A DNA stretch of 64,000 bases, taken from NCBI GenBank assembly GCA_029961745.1, contig CP124680.1, positions 2,232,001-2,296,000 of the forward strand, in the 5' to 3' direction. The notes under the pieces were generated by a model, which did no database searches, was not told where the DNA came from, and was given only the letters and a program-made list of their open reading frames with translations. A program made the position numbers and the translations under genes. Shown here piece by piece: positions 34,615-48,093 of the stretch. The DNA is from Nocardioides sp. L-11A (GTDB lineage Bacteria; Actinomycetota; Actinomycetes; Propionibacteriales; Nocardioidaceae). How positions within the stretch are numbered: the stretch's first letter is position 1; each line of letters starts with the position of its first letter.

Positions 34615-36392
34615 CGACGCCGACGAGCCAGCCTGCGACCGCCCTGATCGGAGTCGCCTCCGGCCGCGCCACCCTCCGCACGCTGCGCCGGATCCTGCGC
34701 CCACGCGCCGGGCTCGCGGCAGGCGCCCTCCTGATGATGGTCGTCGCCGCGGCCGCCGGCATCGCCGTGCCGGTCGTGATCGGCCGAGTCGTCGACGAGG
34801 TGCTCGCGCCGGGGGCCGACGGCGGCTCCGTCGCCGGGCCCGTCGTCGTCCTGGTGGCCCTGGCCGCGCTCGCGGGCGTGGCGGGCCTCGTGGCCGAGCT
34901 GCTCATCGCCCGCGTCGGCGAGCCCGCGGTCGCCGAGCTGCGGGAGGAGGTGCTCGACCACGCCCTGCACCTGGAGTACGGCGTCGTGGAGGACTCCGGC
35001 ACCGGCGACCTGCTCGCCCGGGTCAGCCAGGACGTGCGGGCGCTCGCCGAGGTCGTCCGAGCGGTCCTCAGCCGCTTCGGCGGCGCCGCGATCACGCTCG
35101 TCTTGAGCCTGGTCGGCCTGGCCGTGGTCGACTACCGCTTCGCGCTGGCCGCGCTGCTCGCCGTACCGATCCAGGTCTGGGCCACGCGGGGCTACCTGCG
35201 CCTCGCGGGCCCCACCTACCGCTCGCTGTCCCGTGCCGAGGGGGCCGAGGTGCAGCAGCTCCTTGAGTCGGTCCAGGCCAGCGGGACGGTGCGCGCGCTC
35301 GGACTCGGCGAGCGACACCGGGCCACCGTCCGGAGCCGGGCGCTGACCACCCGGGGGCTGCGCCTGGAGGCGGTGCGGATGCGGACGGTCTTCTTCCAGC
35401 GCCTCAACCTCGCCGAGTACGTCGGCACCGGCGCCATCCTCGCCGTGGGCGGCTGGCTGGTGGCGCGCGACGCGGTCACGGCGGGTGCGGCGACCGCGGC
35501 GGCGCTCATGTTCATCCGGCTCTTCAACCCGATCAACATCGTGCTGGCGCTGCTGGAGGACGTGCAGTCCGCCGCGGCGGGGCTGGGCCGCCTCGTCGGT
35601 GTCCTGGAGGTGCCGCGGCGGACCGTGCCACCCGGCGACGTCGCGGTCGCCGACCGGTCGGTGACCTTCAAGGGCGTCGGGTTCGGCTACCACCCCGACC
35701 ATCCGGTCCTTCATGACCTCTCCCTGGTGATCGCGCCGGGGGAGCGGCTGGCGGTCGTGGGCGCGAGCGGTGCCGGCAAGAGCACGCTCGGCGCACTCGT
35801 GACCGGGCTGCGGCTGCCGACCGACGGGACGGTCTGGCTGGGCGGCGCGACCACCGCCGAGCTGGCGCCCGAGGTGCTGCGGCACACGGCCGCGCTGGTG
35901 ACCCAGGACGTCCACCTCTTCCGGGGCAGCCTGCGCGACGACCTGCTCCTGGCCGCCCCCGCGGCGGGCGACGACGAGCTCACTGCAGCGCTCGACCTGG
36001 TCGGTGCGCGGAGCTGGGTCGACGCACTGCCCGAGGGCATGGCCACCCCGATCGGCGCCGGCGGACACCCGCTCACCGCGCTGCAGGCCCAGGAGGTCGC
36101 CCTCGCCCGGCTGGTGCTGGCCGACCCGCCGGTGGTCGTCCTCGACGAGGCGACGGCCGAGGCCGGGAGCGCCGGTGCGCGCCAGCTGGAGGAGGCGATC
36201 GAGCGGGCCACCGCCGGGCGCACGACGATCGTCGTCGCGCACCGGCTCAGCCAGGCGGCGCGGTGCGACCGGATCGCCGTCATGGAGGACGGCAGGCTGG
36301 TCGAGCTCGGCACGCCGCAGGAGCTGGCGGCCGCCGGGGGCGTCTACGCGCGGCTGTGGGCGGCGTGGGCGAGGGGGTCGGCGGAGGAGTAG
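34611..36392 (+). CDS. heterodimeric ABC exporter, catalytic-Walker subunit
   Basis: 593 residues with the same exporter fold. Walker A GASGAGKST, Q-loop TQDVHLF, Walker B VVVLDEATA and H-loop VVAHRLS are intact, but the signature is LTALQAQEVALARL instead of LSGGQ and the D-loop is altered (EAGSAGA). Together with the upstream subunit this leaves exactly one complete composite ATP site. It starts in an ATGA overlap with its partner, and its stop lies 15 bp before the leucine leader peptide. Confidence 0.92.
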   Translation: MTTPTSQPATALIGVASGRATLRTLRRILRPRAGLAAGALLMMVVAAAAGIAVPVVIGRVVDEVLAPGADGGSVAGPVVVLVALAALAGVAGLVAELLIARVGEPAVAELREEVLDHALHLEYGVVEDSGTGDLLARVSQDVRALAEVVRAVLSRFGGAAITLVLSLVGLAVVDYRFALAALLAVPIQVWATRGYLRLAGPTYRSLSRAEGAEVQQLLESVQASGTVRALGLGERHRATVRSRALTTRGLRLEAVRMRTVFFQRLNLAEYVGTGAILAVGGWLVARDAVTAGAATAAALMFIRLFNPINIVLALLEDVQSAAAGLGRLVGVLEVPRRTVPPGDVAVADRSVTFKGVGFGYHPDHPVLHDLSLVIAPGERLAVVGASGAGKSTLGALVTGLRLPTDGTVWLGGATTAELAPEVLRHTAALVTQDVHLFRGSLRDDLLLAAPAAGDDELTAALDLVGARSWVDALPEGMATPIGAGGHPLTALQAQEVALARLVLADPPVVVLDEATAEAGSAGARQLEEAIERATAGRTTIVVAHRLSQAARCDRIAVMEDGRLVELGTPQELAAAGGVYARLWAAWARGSAEE

Positions 36393-36484
36393 CATGAGGG
36401 CGTGCGGATGATCCTGCTCCTTACCTAGCCGCGTCGGCGACCAGACCGGTCGACGCGGCGGCCCCTCCCTGTCGAGGGGCTTTT
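36390..36484 (+). promoter_or_regulatory. leuS leader: attenuator with Leu codons and terminator
   Basis: A TAGCAT -10 box (36390-36395) is followed by a tiny reading frame with three consecutive leucine codons. A hairpin follows (36429-36436 with 36451-36458), then an intrinsic terminator (36461-36467 with 36474-36480, followed by TTTT). The order of Leu-rich leader, hairpin and terminator before a leucyl-tRNA synthetase is the layout of ribosome-mediated attenuation: stalling on uncharged tRNA-Leu would favour readthrough into leuS. The exact antiterminator pairing is not obvious by eye. Confidence 0.8.
36408..36428 (+). CDS. leuS leader peptide MILLLT
   Basis: A six-codon frame encoding Met-Ile-Leu-Leu-Leu-Thr, using three different Leu codons in a row (CTG CTC CTT). 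GAGGG (36396-36400) lies 7 bases before this ATG. Alternatively, translation starts leaderless at GTG 36402, 6 bases after the TAGCAT box, giving two extra residues (Val-Arg). It serves as a sensor of leucyl-tRNA supply, not as a functional protein. Confidence 0.75.
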   Translation: MILLLT

Positions 36485-36543
36485 CCATGTCCGGAGCGTG
36501 GTCTGCGCGACAAGGGATGCGGGACCGAGACGAGAGAGTTGAG

Positions 36544-39048
<2,505 letters not shown>

Positions 39049-39074
39049 GCCCGTCCGGCGATAGCCTCAGTGAC

Positions 39075-39944
39075 ATGTCGATCGTCGTGGTCACCGACTC
39101 CACCTCGACCGTCCCGGCGGAGGTGGCCGCGGCCAGCGGGGTGCATGTGGTGCCGCTGCAGGTGGTCATCGACGACGACGTCTACGACGAGGGCGCCGAG
39201 GAGGTCACCCCGGAGCGGCTCGCCGTCGCGCTGAAGGAGAAGCGCGCGGTCAGCACCTCCCGGGCCTCGCCGGCGGTGTTCGCCGAGCTCTACGCGCGAC
39301 TCGCGGCCGAGGGGGCGAGCGCGATCGTCTCGGTGCACCTGTCGGCCGAGGTCAGCGGCACCTTCGAGTCGGCCCTCGTCGCCTCCCGCGAGGCTCCGGT
39401 CCCGGTGACCTGTGTCGACACCCGGCAGGTCGGGGTCGCGACGGGGTACGCCGTCGAGTCCGCCCTCGACGTGATCGAGGGGGGCGGCACGGCGGCGGAC
39501 GCGGCCGCGGCCGCCCGACAGCGGGCCGCGGCGGCGACGTCGCTGTTCTACGTCGACACCCTCGAGTACCTCCGCCGCGGCGGCCGGGTCGGTGCGGCGG
39601 CCGCGGTCTTCGGCGGTGCGCTCGCGGTCAAGCCCCTGCTCGGCATCGTCGACGGCGTGATCTCGCCCCAGGCGAAGGTACGGACCGCGGCCAAGGCGAT
39701 CGCCCGGCTCGAGGCGCTCGCGGTCGAGGCCGCGGGCGAGCAGCAGGTCGAGGTCTGCGTCGCCCACCTCGCGGCGGCCGAGCGCGCCGAGGCGATGGCG
39801 GCGCGGCTGGTCGAGCAGGTCGGCGAGCGGCTGGTCCCCGCCCGCTCCGGAGAGCCGGTGCGCTGCGTCGAGCTCGGTGGGGTGCTGGGTGCTCATGTCG
39901 GTCCCGGCATGCTCGCGATCTGCGTCGCTCCCGTGTTGTCCTGA
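39075..39944 (+). CDS. DegV family fatty-acid-binding protein
   Basis: 289 residues. DegV/FakB-type proteins bind a fatty acid between two domains and can present it to a kinase for phosphorylation. VVVTDSTSTVP at the N-terminus, SAEVSGTFESALVA, the VDTLEYLRRGGRVG loop and KPLLGIVDGVISP are all typical. TAGCCT ends 7 bases before the ATG, predicting a leaderless mRNA. A DegV gene often precedes comEA-comEC in actinobacteria, as here. The 225-bp gap that follows holds no gene I can see. Confidence 0.92.
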   Translation: MSIVVVTDSTSTVPAEVAAASGVHVVPLQVVIDDDVYDEGAEEVTPERLAVALKEKRAVSTSRASPAVFAELYARLAAEGASAIVSVHLSAEVSGTFESALVASREAPVPVTCVDTRQVGVATGYAVESALDVIEGGGTAADAAAAARQRAAAATSLFYVDTLEYLRRGGRVGAAAAVFGGALAVKPLLGIVDGVISPQAKVRTAAKAIARLEALAVEAAGEQQVEVCVAHLAAAERAEAMAARLVEQVGERLVPARSGEPVRCVELGGVLGAHVGPGMLAICVAPVLS

Positions 39945-40169
39945 CGGGGCCGAGCGCGTCGCGGATCGAGGGCGGCGCACAGGCCCGGGCCCGTGCTCGC
40001 CTCCGATGTGCTGCGCTACCGGCCGCGCTGAGGGCACTCGGAGCCCAGGAGCCCCAGCCGTCACGCCGGGTGACCTCGTTCCTCCCCAGGCCGGAATCCG
40101 CCGGGTGCCTGTCCACAGGCTGCCGGCTTCGTCCGGCCCGGCGGGCGGCCGCGAACCTAGCGTGCCTCC

Positions 40170-41225
40170 ATGCCCGTCCGCCGCCCCGCCGCCCGCCCCG
40201 ATCCACCCGGTGCCGATGCCGCCGCGCGCCGACTGGCGCTGATCGCGGCCGACCTGGGTGTCGCCCGTCCGGCTGTCGCCTCCGCGACGGACGCGGAGCC
40301 GGAGTCGGCGGTGCCGGGTGCTGGGTCGGGCGCGGCGAGGGCGGAGGCCGTCGAGCCGTGGTGGGCCGACCACACCCGGGTGGCGGTCCGGGTCTCGGGT
40401 GACGGGCAGGGTGCGGGGGTCGCTCCGGAGCGAGGCGCCGGGGGCGCGCCCGCCCTGCCGGTGCCCGGGCGGCACGCGGCCCGCCGCCGACGGCCGGGGC
40501 CAGGGGGCGCGCTGGTGCGCGTCGCGGCCCGCCTGCCCGGCCTCGGTCCGCACCAGGTGGCCGTTGTCGCCATCGCGGTCGCCCTCGGGCTCGCCCTCAC
40601 CACGTGGTGGGTGCTCCGCGACCGGCCGGGCCCACTCGCGCCGGTCTCCGCCGAGCCGGCCGCACCGCTTGTCACCGGCCCGGCCGGCGCTCCCTCCGCG
40701 GTCCCCTCCGCCACGCCTTCCGCCGGTGCGGAGCGGGCTGGTGGAGCGGGGGCCGGCGCGGCGGGAGCCGCCGGGCCCGCGGCGACCGTCACCGTCGACG
40801 TGGCCGGCAAGGTGCGCCGCCCCGGCATCGTCGTCCTCGGCGTCGGGGCGCGGGTCACCGACGCGGTCGCGGCCGCCGGTGGCGCCCGCAAGGGCGTCGA
40901 CCTCACTCCGCTCAACCTCGCCCGGGTCCTGGTCGACGGTGAGCAGGTCGTGGTCGGCGCGTCGGCGGCCGCGTCCACCGGAAGCGCCGGGACCGCGGGG
41001 AGCACCGGGGCGGCGGGCGGTGCGTCTTCGGGCCCTCTCGTCAACCTCAACACCGCCGGCCAGGCCGAGCTCGAGACCCTGCCCCGGGTCGGACCGGTCA
41101 CCGCGCAGGCGATCATCGACTGGCGCGCGTCCCGCGGCGGGTTCACCAGCGTCGACGAGCTGCTCGAGATCGATGGCATCGGTGACAAGACTCTCGCCCA
41201 GATCGCTCCGCACGTGACGGTGTGA
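40170..41225 (+). CDS. comEA: ComEA family DNA-binding protein
   Basis: 351 residues. A long Ala/Pro/Gly-rich cytoplasmic N-terminus is followed by one membrane helix (about residues 130-150, QVAVVAIAVALGLALTTWWV). An extracytoplasmic SLBB domain comes next (VDVAGKVRRPGIVVLGVGAR), and the protein ends in a helix-hairpin-helix pair (LVNLNTAGQAELETLPRVG, IDGIGDKTLAQI) that binds DNA. It would hand incoming DNA to ComEC. TAGCGT ends 6 bases before the ATG (leaderless). It ends in a GTGA overlap with comEC. Confidence 0.93.
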   Translation: MPVRRPAARPDPPGADAAARRLALIAADLGVARPAVASATDAEPESAVPGAGSGAARAEAVEPWWADHTRVAVRVSGDGQGAGVAPERGAGGAPALPVPGRHAARRRRPGPGGALVRVAARLPGLGPHQVAVVAIAVALGLALTTWWVLRDRPGPLAPVSAEPAAPLVTGPAGAPSAVPSATPSAGAERAGGAGAGAAGAAGPAATVTVDVAGKVRRPGIVVLGVGARVTDAVAAAGGARKGVDLTPLNLARVLVDGEQVVVGASAAASTGSAGTAGSTGAAGGASSGPLVNLNTAGQAELETLPRVGPVTAQAIIDWRASRGGFTSVDELLEIDGIGDKTLAQIAPHVTV

Positions 41226-43615
41226 AAGCGGTGCCCCCGACGTCGACCACCTCCGCGGAGACCCGGCGGACCGGTCGCACCGCCCCGGACCTGCGGATGC
41301 CCGTCCTCGGCACCGCGGCGTGGCTGGGCGGCATCGCCGCCCAGCGCTTCGATGCGGGTGCCTACCTCGGTCTGCTCGTCCTCGCCGGTGCCCTGGCCGT
41401 CCTCGCCGTCGCCGTGAGGTCCCGGCCCGGCCCGAGCGCCCCGAGCGCCGGCGGTGCCCTGCGCCTGGCGGGGGCCGCCCTGCTCATCGCCGGCGCGGCC
41501 GTCACCGGCACGGTGCTGCGGCACGACGCGGTCCGCGGGTCGCCGCTGCGCGATCTCGCGTCCGAGCGGGCCACGGTCGACCTCGTCGGCACGGCCGTGT
41601 CCGACCCCCGCCTGATCGAGGGCCGTTCCGGACCGCAGGTCGTGGTCCGGTTCCGGGTGCGCGAGCTGACCGCGCGCGGTCATCACCTGCGTACCGGCGG
41701 GGTGGTCGTCGTCATCGGCGACCCCGCCTGGGGTCGGATCGCCCTCGGCGAGCGGGTGCTCGCCGAGGGCCGCCTCGCGGTCGCCGAGGACCCCGCGACG
41801 GCGGCGCTCCTGGTCGGCGCCCGCGCGCCGGTCCGGATCCGCGGACCCGATCCCTGGTGGCGCGCCTCGGCGGCGGTCCGGGCTTCGATCCGGCGCTCCG
41901 TCGCGCACCGGCCACCTGACCAGGCCGGGCTGGTGCCCGCCCTCGTCGACGGCGACGACGCGGGCCTCCCGGCGGAGGTGGAGCAGGACTTCCGGACCAC
42001 CGGCCTCACCCACCTGACGGCCGTGAGCGGCACCAACCTGACCCTCGTCGTCGGCTCGCTGCTGCTGCTCGCCCGAGCGGTCGGCGTACGCCGGCGCTGG
42101 CTCACCCTGGTCGGTCTCGCGGGGATCGTCGGGTTCGTGCTGTTGGCCCGCACCGAGCCGAGCGTGCTCCGGGCAGCGGTGATGGGGACGGTGGGGCTGT
42201 TCGCGTTCGGCCCCGACGGGCGTCGGCGCGGGCTGCGCGCCCTCGGGGTCGCCGTGGCCGGGCTGGTGCTGGTCCAGCCCGGGCTCGCGGTCGCAGCGGG
42301 TTTCGCGCTGTCGGTGCTCGCCACCGCGGGCATCGTGCTGCTCGGTCCGCCACTGGCGCAGGCGCTCGCGCGCTGGCTGCCGCGCGGCCTGGCCGAGGCG
42401 GTTGCGGTGCCGACCGCCGCCCAGTTGGCCTGCACCCCGGTGATCGCGGGCCTGTCCGGCGAGGTGAGCCTGGTGGCGATCGGCGCCAACCTGCTGGCCG
42501 GCCCGGCGGTGGCGCCGGCCACGGTGCTGGGCCTGGCCGGCGGCCTGGTCGGTCTCGTCTGGCCGTGGGCCGCACGCCTGTGCGGCACCCTGGCCGGCTG
42601 GAGCGTCGGCTGGATCATCGCCGTCGCCGAGCAGGGGGCCGACCTGCCCGGCGCGGCGGTCGGCTGGGGGAGCGGTGGGCTCGCGATCGGCGGACTGGCG
42701 CTGATCTGCGTGGCGGTCGCCGTCGGACTGCCCCGACTGCTCCGGTCCCGCACGGCGGGCGTGCTCCTCGCCGTGCTCCTGCTGCTGGTCGTGCTCGGCG
42801 TGCCGGGCCGGCTCTGGTCGAGCATGCGGGGCGGCTGGCCGCCACCCGGTTGGGTGCTCGTCGCGTGCGATGTCGGCCAGGGCGACGCCCTGGCCGTCTC
42901 GGTCGGCCCGCGTGCGGCGATCGTGGTCGATGCCGGGCCCGATCCGCGGGCGGTCGACGACTGCCTCGACACGTTGGGCGTCGAGCGGGTGCCGCTGGTC
43001 GTGCTGACCCACTTCCATGCCGACCACGTCGACGGGCTGACCGGTGTCCTCGACGGGCGCCGGGTCGACGGTGTCGAGACCACCGGGCTGGCTGACCCGC
43101 CGGGCGGTGTCGGACTGGTGCGGCGCGCGGCGGCAGAGGCGGGCGTCCCGGTGGCGACGGCGCCCTACGGCACCACCCGGCGCATCGGTGCCGCGCTCGT
43201 GCAGGTGCTCCACCCGGACCTGCCGGCGGCGGCAGGACCCGGCGACGGCAGCACCGCCAACGACGCGAGCGTGGTCCTCCTCCTCGAGGTGTCCAGTCTG
43301 CGGCTGCTGCTCACCGGTGACCTCGAGCCGCCGGGGCAGGCGGAGGTCGCCGCCCTCGCCGGCCGGCTGGAGGTCGACGTGCTCAAGGTCCCGCACCATG
43401 GCAGCGCGCACCAGGACCTCGATTGGCTGGTAGGGCTGGGGAGCGAGGTGGCGCTGATATCGGTCGGTGCCGACAACGACTACGGCCACCCGGCGTCCGC
43501 GGTGGTGCGTGCGCTGGAGGACGCCGGTTCTCGGGTGCTGCGGACCGACCGGGACGGAGATCTCGCGGTGGTCGCCGACGGGGCGGGCGGCCTGCGCACG
43601 CGCACCCGGCGCTGA
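41222..43615 (+). CDS. comEC: ComEC/Rec2 DNA uptake channel
   Basis: 797 residues. It has N-terminal membrane helices and an OB-fold-like extracytoplasmic region (VDLVGTAVSDPRLIEGRSGPQ in two segments), then the Competence membrane domain (GLTHLTAVSGTNLTLV). The C-terminal metallo-beta-lactamase domain carries DVGQGDALAV and LTHFHADHVDGL. It is predicted to form the inner-membrane pore for single-stranded DNA. The GTG start overlaps the comEA stop by 4 bases. Whether this organism is naturally transformable is unknown. Confidence 0.95.
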   Translation: MKAVPPTSTTSAETRRTGRTAPDLRMPVLGTAAWLGGIAAQRFDAGAYLGLLVLAGALAVLAVAVRSRPGPSAPSAGGALRLAGAALLIAGAAVTGTVLRHDAVRGSPLRDLASERATVDLVGTAVSDPRLIEGRSGPQVVVRFRVRELTARGHHLRTGGVVVVIGDPAWGRIALGERVLAEGRLAVAEDPATAALLVGARAPVRIRGPDPWWRASAAVRASIRRSVAHRPPDQAGLVPALVDGDDAGLPAEVEQDFRTTGLTHLTAVSGTNLTLVVGSLLLLARAVGVRRRWLTLVGLAGIVGFVLLARTEPSVLRAAVMGTVGLFAFGPDGRRRGLRALGVAVAGLVLVQPGLAVAAGFALSVLATAGIVLLGPPLAQALARWLPRGLAEAVAVPTAAQLACTPVIAGLSGEVSLVAIGANLLAGPAVAPATVLGLAGGLVGLVWPWAARLCGTLAGWSVGWIIAVAEQGADLPGAAVGWGSGGLAIGGLALICVAVAVGLPRLLRSRTAGVLLAVLLLLVVLGVPGRLWSSMRGGWPPPGWVLVACDVGQGDALAVSVGPRAAIVVDAGPDPRAVDDCLDTLGVERVPLVVLTHFHADHVDGLTGVLDGRRVDGVETTGLADPPGGVGLVRRAAAEAGVPVATAPYGTTRRIGAALVQVLHPDLPAAAGPGDGSTANDASVVLLLEVSSLRLLLTGDLEPPGQAEVAALAGRLEVDVLKVPHHGSAHQDLDWLVGLGSEVALISVGADNDYGHPASAVVRALEDAGSRVLRTDRDGDLAVVADGAGGLRTRTRR

Positions 43616-43674
43616 GCCCGCCGGCGCGGGCGGGTGGCGCGGATCGTGTCGGAGCGGTGTGGGAAGGTGGGCGC

Positions 43675-44646
43675 ATGCGGGCCGAGGACGTGCTGGGTCG
43701 GATCACCCTGGTCACCGGCAAGGAGGAGTTCCTCGGCGCGCGCACCGTCGACGACGTCAAGGCTGCGGTCCGGGGGCACGACGCCGAGGCCGAGTTCGGC
43801 GACACCGCTGCGGCCGACCTGACCCTCGCCACGCTCGGCGAGCTGGCGGCGCCGTCGTTGTTCTCGGCGGTGCGCTGCGTCGTGGTCCGCGGCCTGGAGA
43901 ACCTGCCCGACGAGTCGGTCGACGGCCTGCTCGGGTACGCCGCCGCGCCGGTCGAGGACGTCGCGCTGGTCCTCGTCCACGGGGGCGGCCAGAAGGGCTC
44001 CGGCGTGTTGACCAAGCTGCGCAAGCTGCCGGCCGTCACCGAGCACAAGTCCGAGGAGCTCAAGGCGTCCGACTACCCCGGGTTCGTGGCGGGGGAGGTG
44101 CGCCGGCTCGGTGCCGGGATCGACCGCGAGGCCGCGGACGCGCTGATCGAGTCGATCGGGCGCGACCTGCGCTCCCTGGCCGGGGCCGCCCATCAGCTCA
44201 CCAACGACTTCCCGGGGGAGCGGATCAGCGAGGCGCAGGTCCGACGCTACTTCGGCGGCCGGGCCGAGGCCAAGTCCTTCGCGGTGGCCGACGCCGCCTT
44301 CGCCGGGCGCGACCGGGCAGCCCTGGAGGAGCTGCGCTGGGCGCTCGACTCCGGGACCGCGGCCGTGCTGATCACCTCCGCCTTCGCGGGCAGCGCCCGC
44401 GGTCTGGCCCGGCTGGTGAGTGCTCCGCGCGGGATGCGCGACGCCGACCTGGCCCGCGAGGTCGGCGTCCCGCCGTGGAAGCTCCGCTCGCTGCGTGACC
44501 AGGCCCGCGGCTGGACCGACGCCGGGCTGGCCCGGGCGATCCGCGCGGTCGCCCAGGCCGACGCCGACATCAAGGGCGCCGCGAGCGACGCGTCCTACGC
44601 CCTGGAGCGGCTGGTGCTCACCGTGACCGGCCTGCGCCAGCGTTGA
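43675..44646 (+). CDS. holA: DNA polymerase III subunit delta
   Basis: 323 residues, the usual length. The delta subunit opens the sliding clamp as part of the clamp loader. VTGKEEFL at the N-terminus and the middle motif HKSEELKASDYPGFVAGEVRRLG fit the family; the C-terminal helical domain contains FAVADAAFAGRDRAALEEL and PPWKLRSLRDQARGW. GGGAAGG lies before the ATG. The stop codon lies inside palindrome P2. comEC-holA-rpsT order is conserved in actinobacteria. Confidence 0.93.
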   Translation: MRAEDVLGRITLVTGKEEFLGARTVDDVKAAVRGHDAEAEFGDTAAADLTLATLGELAAPSLFSAVRCVVVRGLENLPDESVDGLLGYAAAPVEDVALVLVHGGGQKGSGVLTKLRKLPAVTEHKSEELKASDYPGFVAGEVRRLGAGIDREAADALIESIGRDLRSLAGAAHQLTNDFPGERISEAQVRRYFGGRAEAKSFAVADAAFAGRDRAALEELRWALDSGTAAVLITSAFAGSARGLARLVSAPRGMRDADLAREVGVPPWKLRSLRDQARGWTDAGLARAIRAVAQADADIKGAASDASYALERLVLTVTGLRQR

Positions 44647-44737
44647 GTTGCCACTTTCTCACCGTTGAGATGCCAAAGAGCGGCGGTCAATGACCGCCGC
44701 TCTCGTATCTCAACGGTGAGAAAGTGGCAACTCAACG
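44641..44737. repeat. nested palindrome P2 between holA and rpsT
   Basis: A perfect 31-bp inverted repeat (44641-44671 with 44707-44737) encloses a 13-bp inverted repeat (44677-44689 with 44691-44703) centred on a single A. The outer arm contains an internal direct repeat (GTTGAGTTGCCA, then GTTGAGATGCCA). It overlaps the holA stop codon and lies 30 bp from the rpsT stop. A bidirectional terminator role is likely, but its length and structure exceed what termination needs. Confidence 0.85.
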
Positions 44738-44767
44738 CGGCTCCGGACCGGAGCCAGCAGGGTGGTC

Positions 44768-45028
44768 TCAGAGAGAGGCGGCCTGCTTCGCGATCGACGA
44801 CTTGCGGTTCGCGGCCTGGTTCTTGTGGATGACGCCCTTGGAGGCGGCCTTGTCGAGCTTCTTGCCGGCCTCGCGGGCCAGGGCGACGGCGTTGTCCTTG
44901 TCGCCGGCCTCGGCGGCCTCACGGAACTTGCGGATCGCGGTCTTCAGGCCGGACTTGACGGCCTTGTTGCGCTCGTGACGCTTCTCGTTCTGCTTGTTGC
45001 GCTTGATCTGGCTCTTGATGTTCGCCAC
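44768..45028 (-). CDS. rpsT: 30S ribosomal protein S20
   Basis: 86 residues, highly basic, with the S20 pattern: [20 protein letters not shown] at the N-terminus and [20 protein letters not shown] near the end. It binds 16S rRNA early in 30S assembly. The start is GTG with GAGGCGAG upstream. It is convergent with holA. Confidence 0.98.
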   Translation of the reverse strand: MANIKSQIKRNKQNEKRHERNKAVKSGLKTAIRKFREAAEAGDKDNAVALAREAGKKLDKAASKGVIHKNQAANRKSSIAKQAASL

Positions 45029-45191
45029 GTTCTACTCGCCTCTGTGTCAGGTGGGGGATGCTGGTTCTGGTCCGGAGCGCGCCTCGGTCGCCGTGCTCCT
45101 GACCACCCCGGCTTCGTCAGCGGAGGGCGGGCAGGCGGGAACGCGGAGACGCGACCAGCAAGGCTAACAGCGGGTCGACATCCCGCCCAAA

Positions 45192-46124
45192 TCAGGGTCC
45201 GTCCGACCAGCCGCGCCGCTCGGCCAGCCAGTGGTCGATCACGTCGCGCTGCCAGGCCTGCGCGGCGCGCAGGTGTGGCGAGGTGGGCGGGACCGGCTGA
45301 TCGGCGCTCGCGGCGAAGTAGCCGAGGATCAGCGCCAGGAAGACGTCGACATGCTCGGCGGGGACCGACGCCAGCAGCGGGTGCGCGGCGATGTGGGCCT
45401 CGACGTCCAGGCCGTCGCCCCGCGGCCCGATGAGCAGGAGCAGGGAGTCGAGCCAGGCGGCGCCGACGATCGGCCAGTTCCAGTCGCACAGCAGGGCGGT
45501 GCCGTCGGGACGGAGCAGGATGTTGTCGTCGCGGATGTCGGTGTGGACGAGCGTGTCACCGGCGACGACCTCGGCGTACCGCGCGGCGAGCGCGCGGATC
45601 TGGCCCGCGCGCGGGTGCGCGATCCGGTCCCACAGCGCCGGCCAGGAGGCGAACTCGGCGACCGCGCTGTCGAGACCCACCCCGGGAGCCGGGGTCAGGG
45701 TGTCCGCCATCGTGAGCGCCATCGTGGAGGCGGCGGCGAGGTCGTCGGCCCGCCAGGGCCGGTGCGGCGCCCGGGCGTCGACGTACTCGGTGGCGAGCAG
45801 CAGCCAGTCAGCGACTTCGTCGGTCCACAGCAGCGCCGGGGCCGGTACGCCGGGCGGCAGGGCGGCGAGCTTGCGCGCCTCCTCGCGGTAGGCGTCGGCG
45901 AACACCCGCTGCGCCTTGACCGACGCCGCCTTCACGAACGCCCGGCTTCCGTCCGCGCAGGTCAGCACGGACGCGAACCCTGGGGTGAACCCGCCGTCCT
46001 GCGACACCGCGTCGACCACGGGGGAGCCGAGCCGCCGCTCCACGGCACGCCGCGCGAGCGGCGGCAGGTGCGCCCAGCCCAGGCGGCGGGCGGTCCGGCC
46101 GTGGGGGATGACGGTGGGGAACAC
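45192..46124 (-). CDS. APH-family phosphotransferase
   Basis: 310 residues with the protein-kinase-like aminoglycoside phosphotransferase fold. The catalytic Brenner motif is [10 protein letters not shown] and the metal-binding Asp is in [16 protein letters not shown]; the ATP-binding Lys is probably in AFVKAAS. Many such chromosomal proteins phosphorylate metabolites or sugars rather than antibiotics, and no resistance claim can be made. The GTG start is 6 bases from a CATGAT box. It is divergent from lepA. Confidence 0.85.
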   Translation of the reverse strand: MFPTVIPHGRTARRLGWAHLPPLARRAVERRLGSPVVDAVSQDGGFTPGFASVLTCADGSRAFVKAASVKAQRVFADAYREEARKLAALPPGVPAPALLWTDEVADWLLLATEYVDARAPHRPWRADDLAAASTMALTMADTLTPAPGVGLDSAVAEFASWPALWDRIAHPRAGQIRALAARYAEVVAGDTLVHTDIRDDNILLRPDGTALLCDWNWPIVGAAWLDSLLLLIGPRGDGLDVEAHIAAHPLLASVPAEHVDVFLALILGYFAASADQPVPPTSPHLRAAQAWQRDVIDHWLAERRGWSDGP

Positions 46125-46168
46125 GCGCCCATCATGGCCGACCGGTCCCGAGGCGCCCCCAACGGTGC

Positions 46169-46192
46169 GCTCCGGGTTTAGCGAACCGGAGC
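46169..46192. promoter_or_regulatory. inverted repeat in the lepA promoter region
   Basis: GCTCCGG-N10-CCGGAGC lies 24 bp before lepA and just upstream of a possible GACAAT -10 box. It may be an operator for lepA or for the divergent phosphotransferase; no known regulator motif is matched. Confidence 0.35.
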
Positions 46193-46216
46193 GGCATCCG
46201 GGACAATGGCGGGACC

Positions 46217-48088
<1,872 letters not shown>

Positions 48089-48093
48089 TCGGC

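Noticed and set aside
40157..43489. Open frame of about 1,110 codons on the minus strand opposite comEA-comEC
   Set aside because: It is the mirror frame of two recognisable genes, has low-complexity Arg/Gly/Asp composition and no family similarity; typical of GC-rich DNA.
44641..44737. Palindrome P2 as an insertion-sequence end or CRISPR repeat
   Set aside because: No transposase gene, no target duplication and no spacer array; it is a single symmetric stem between convergent genes.
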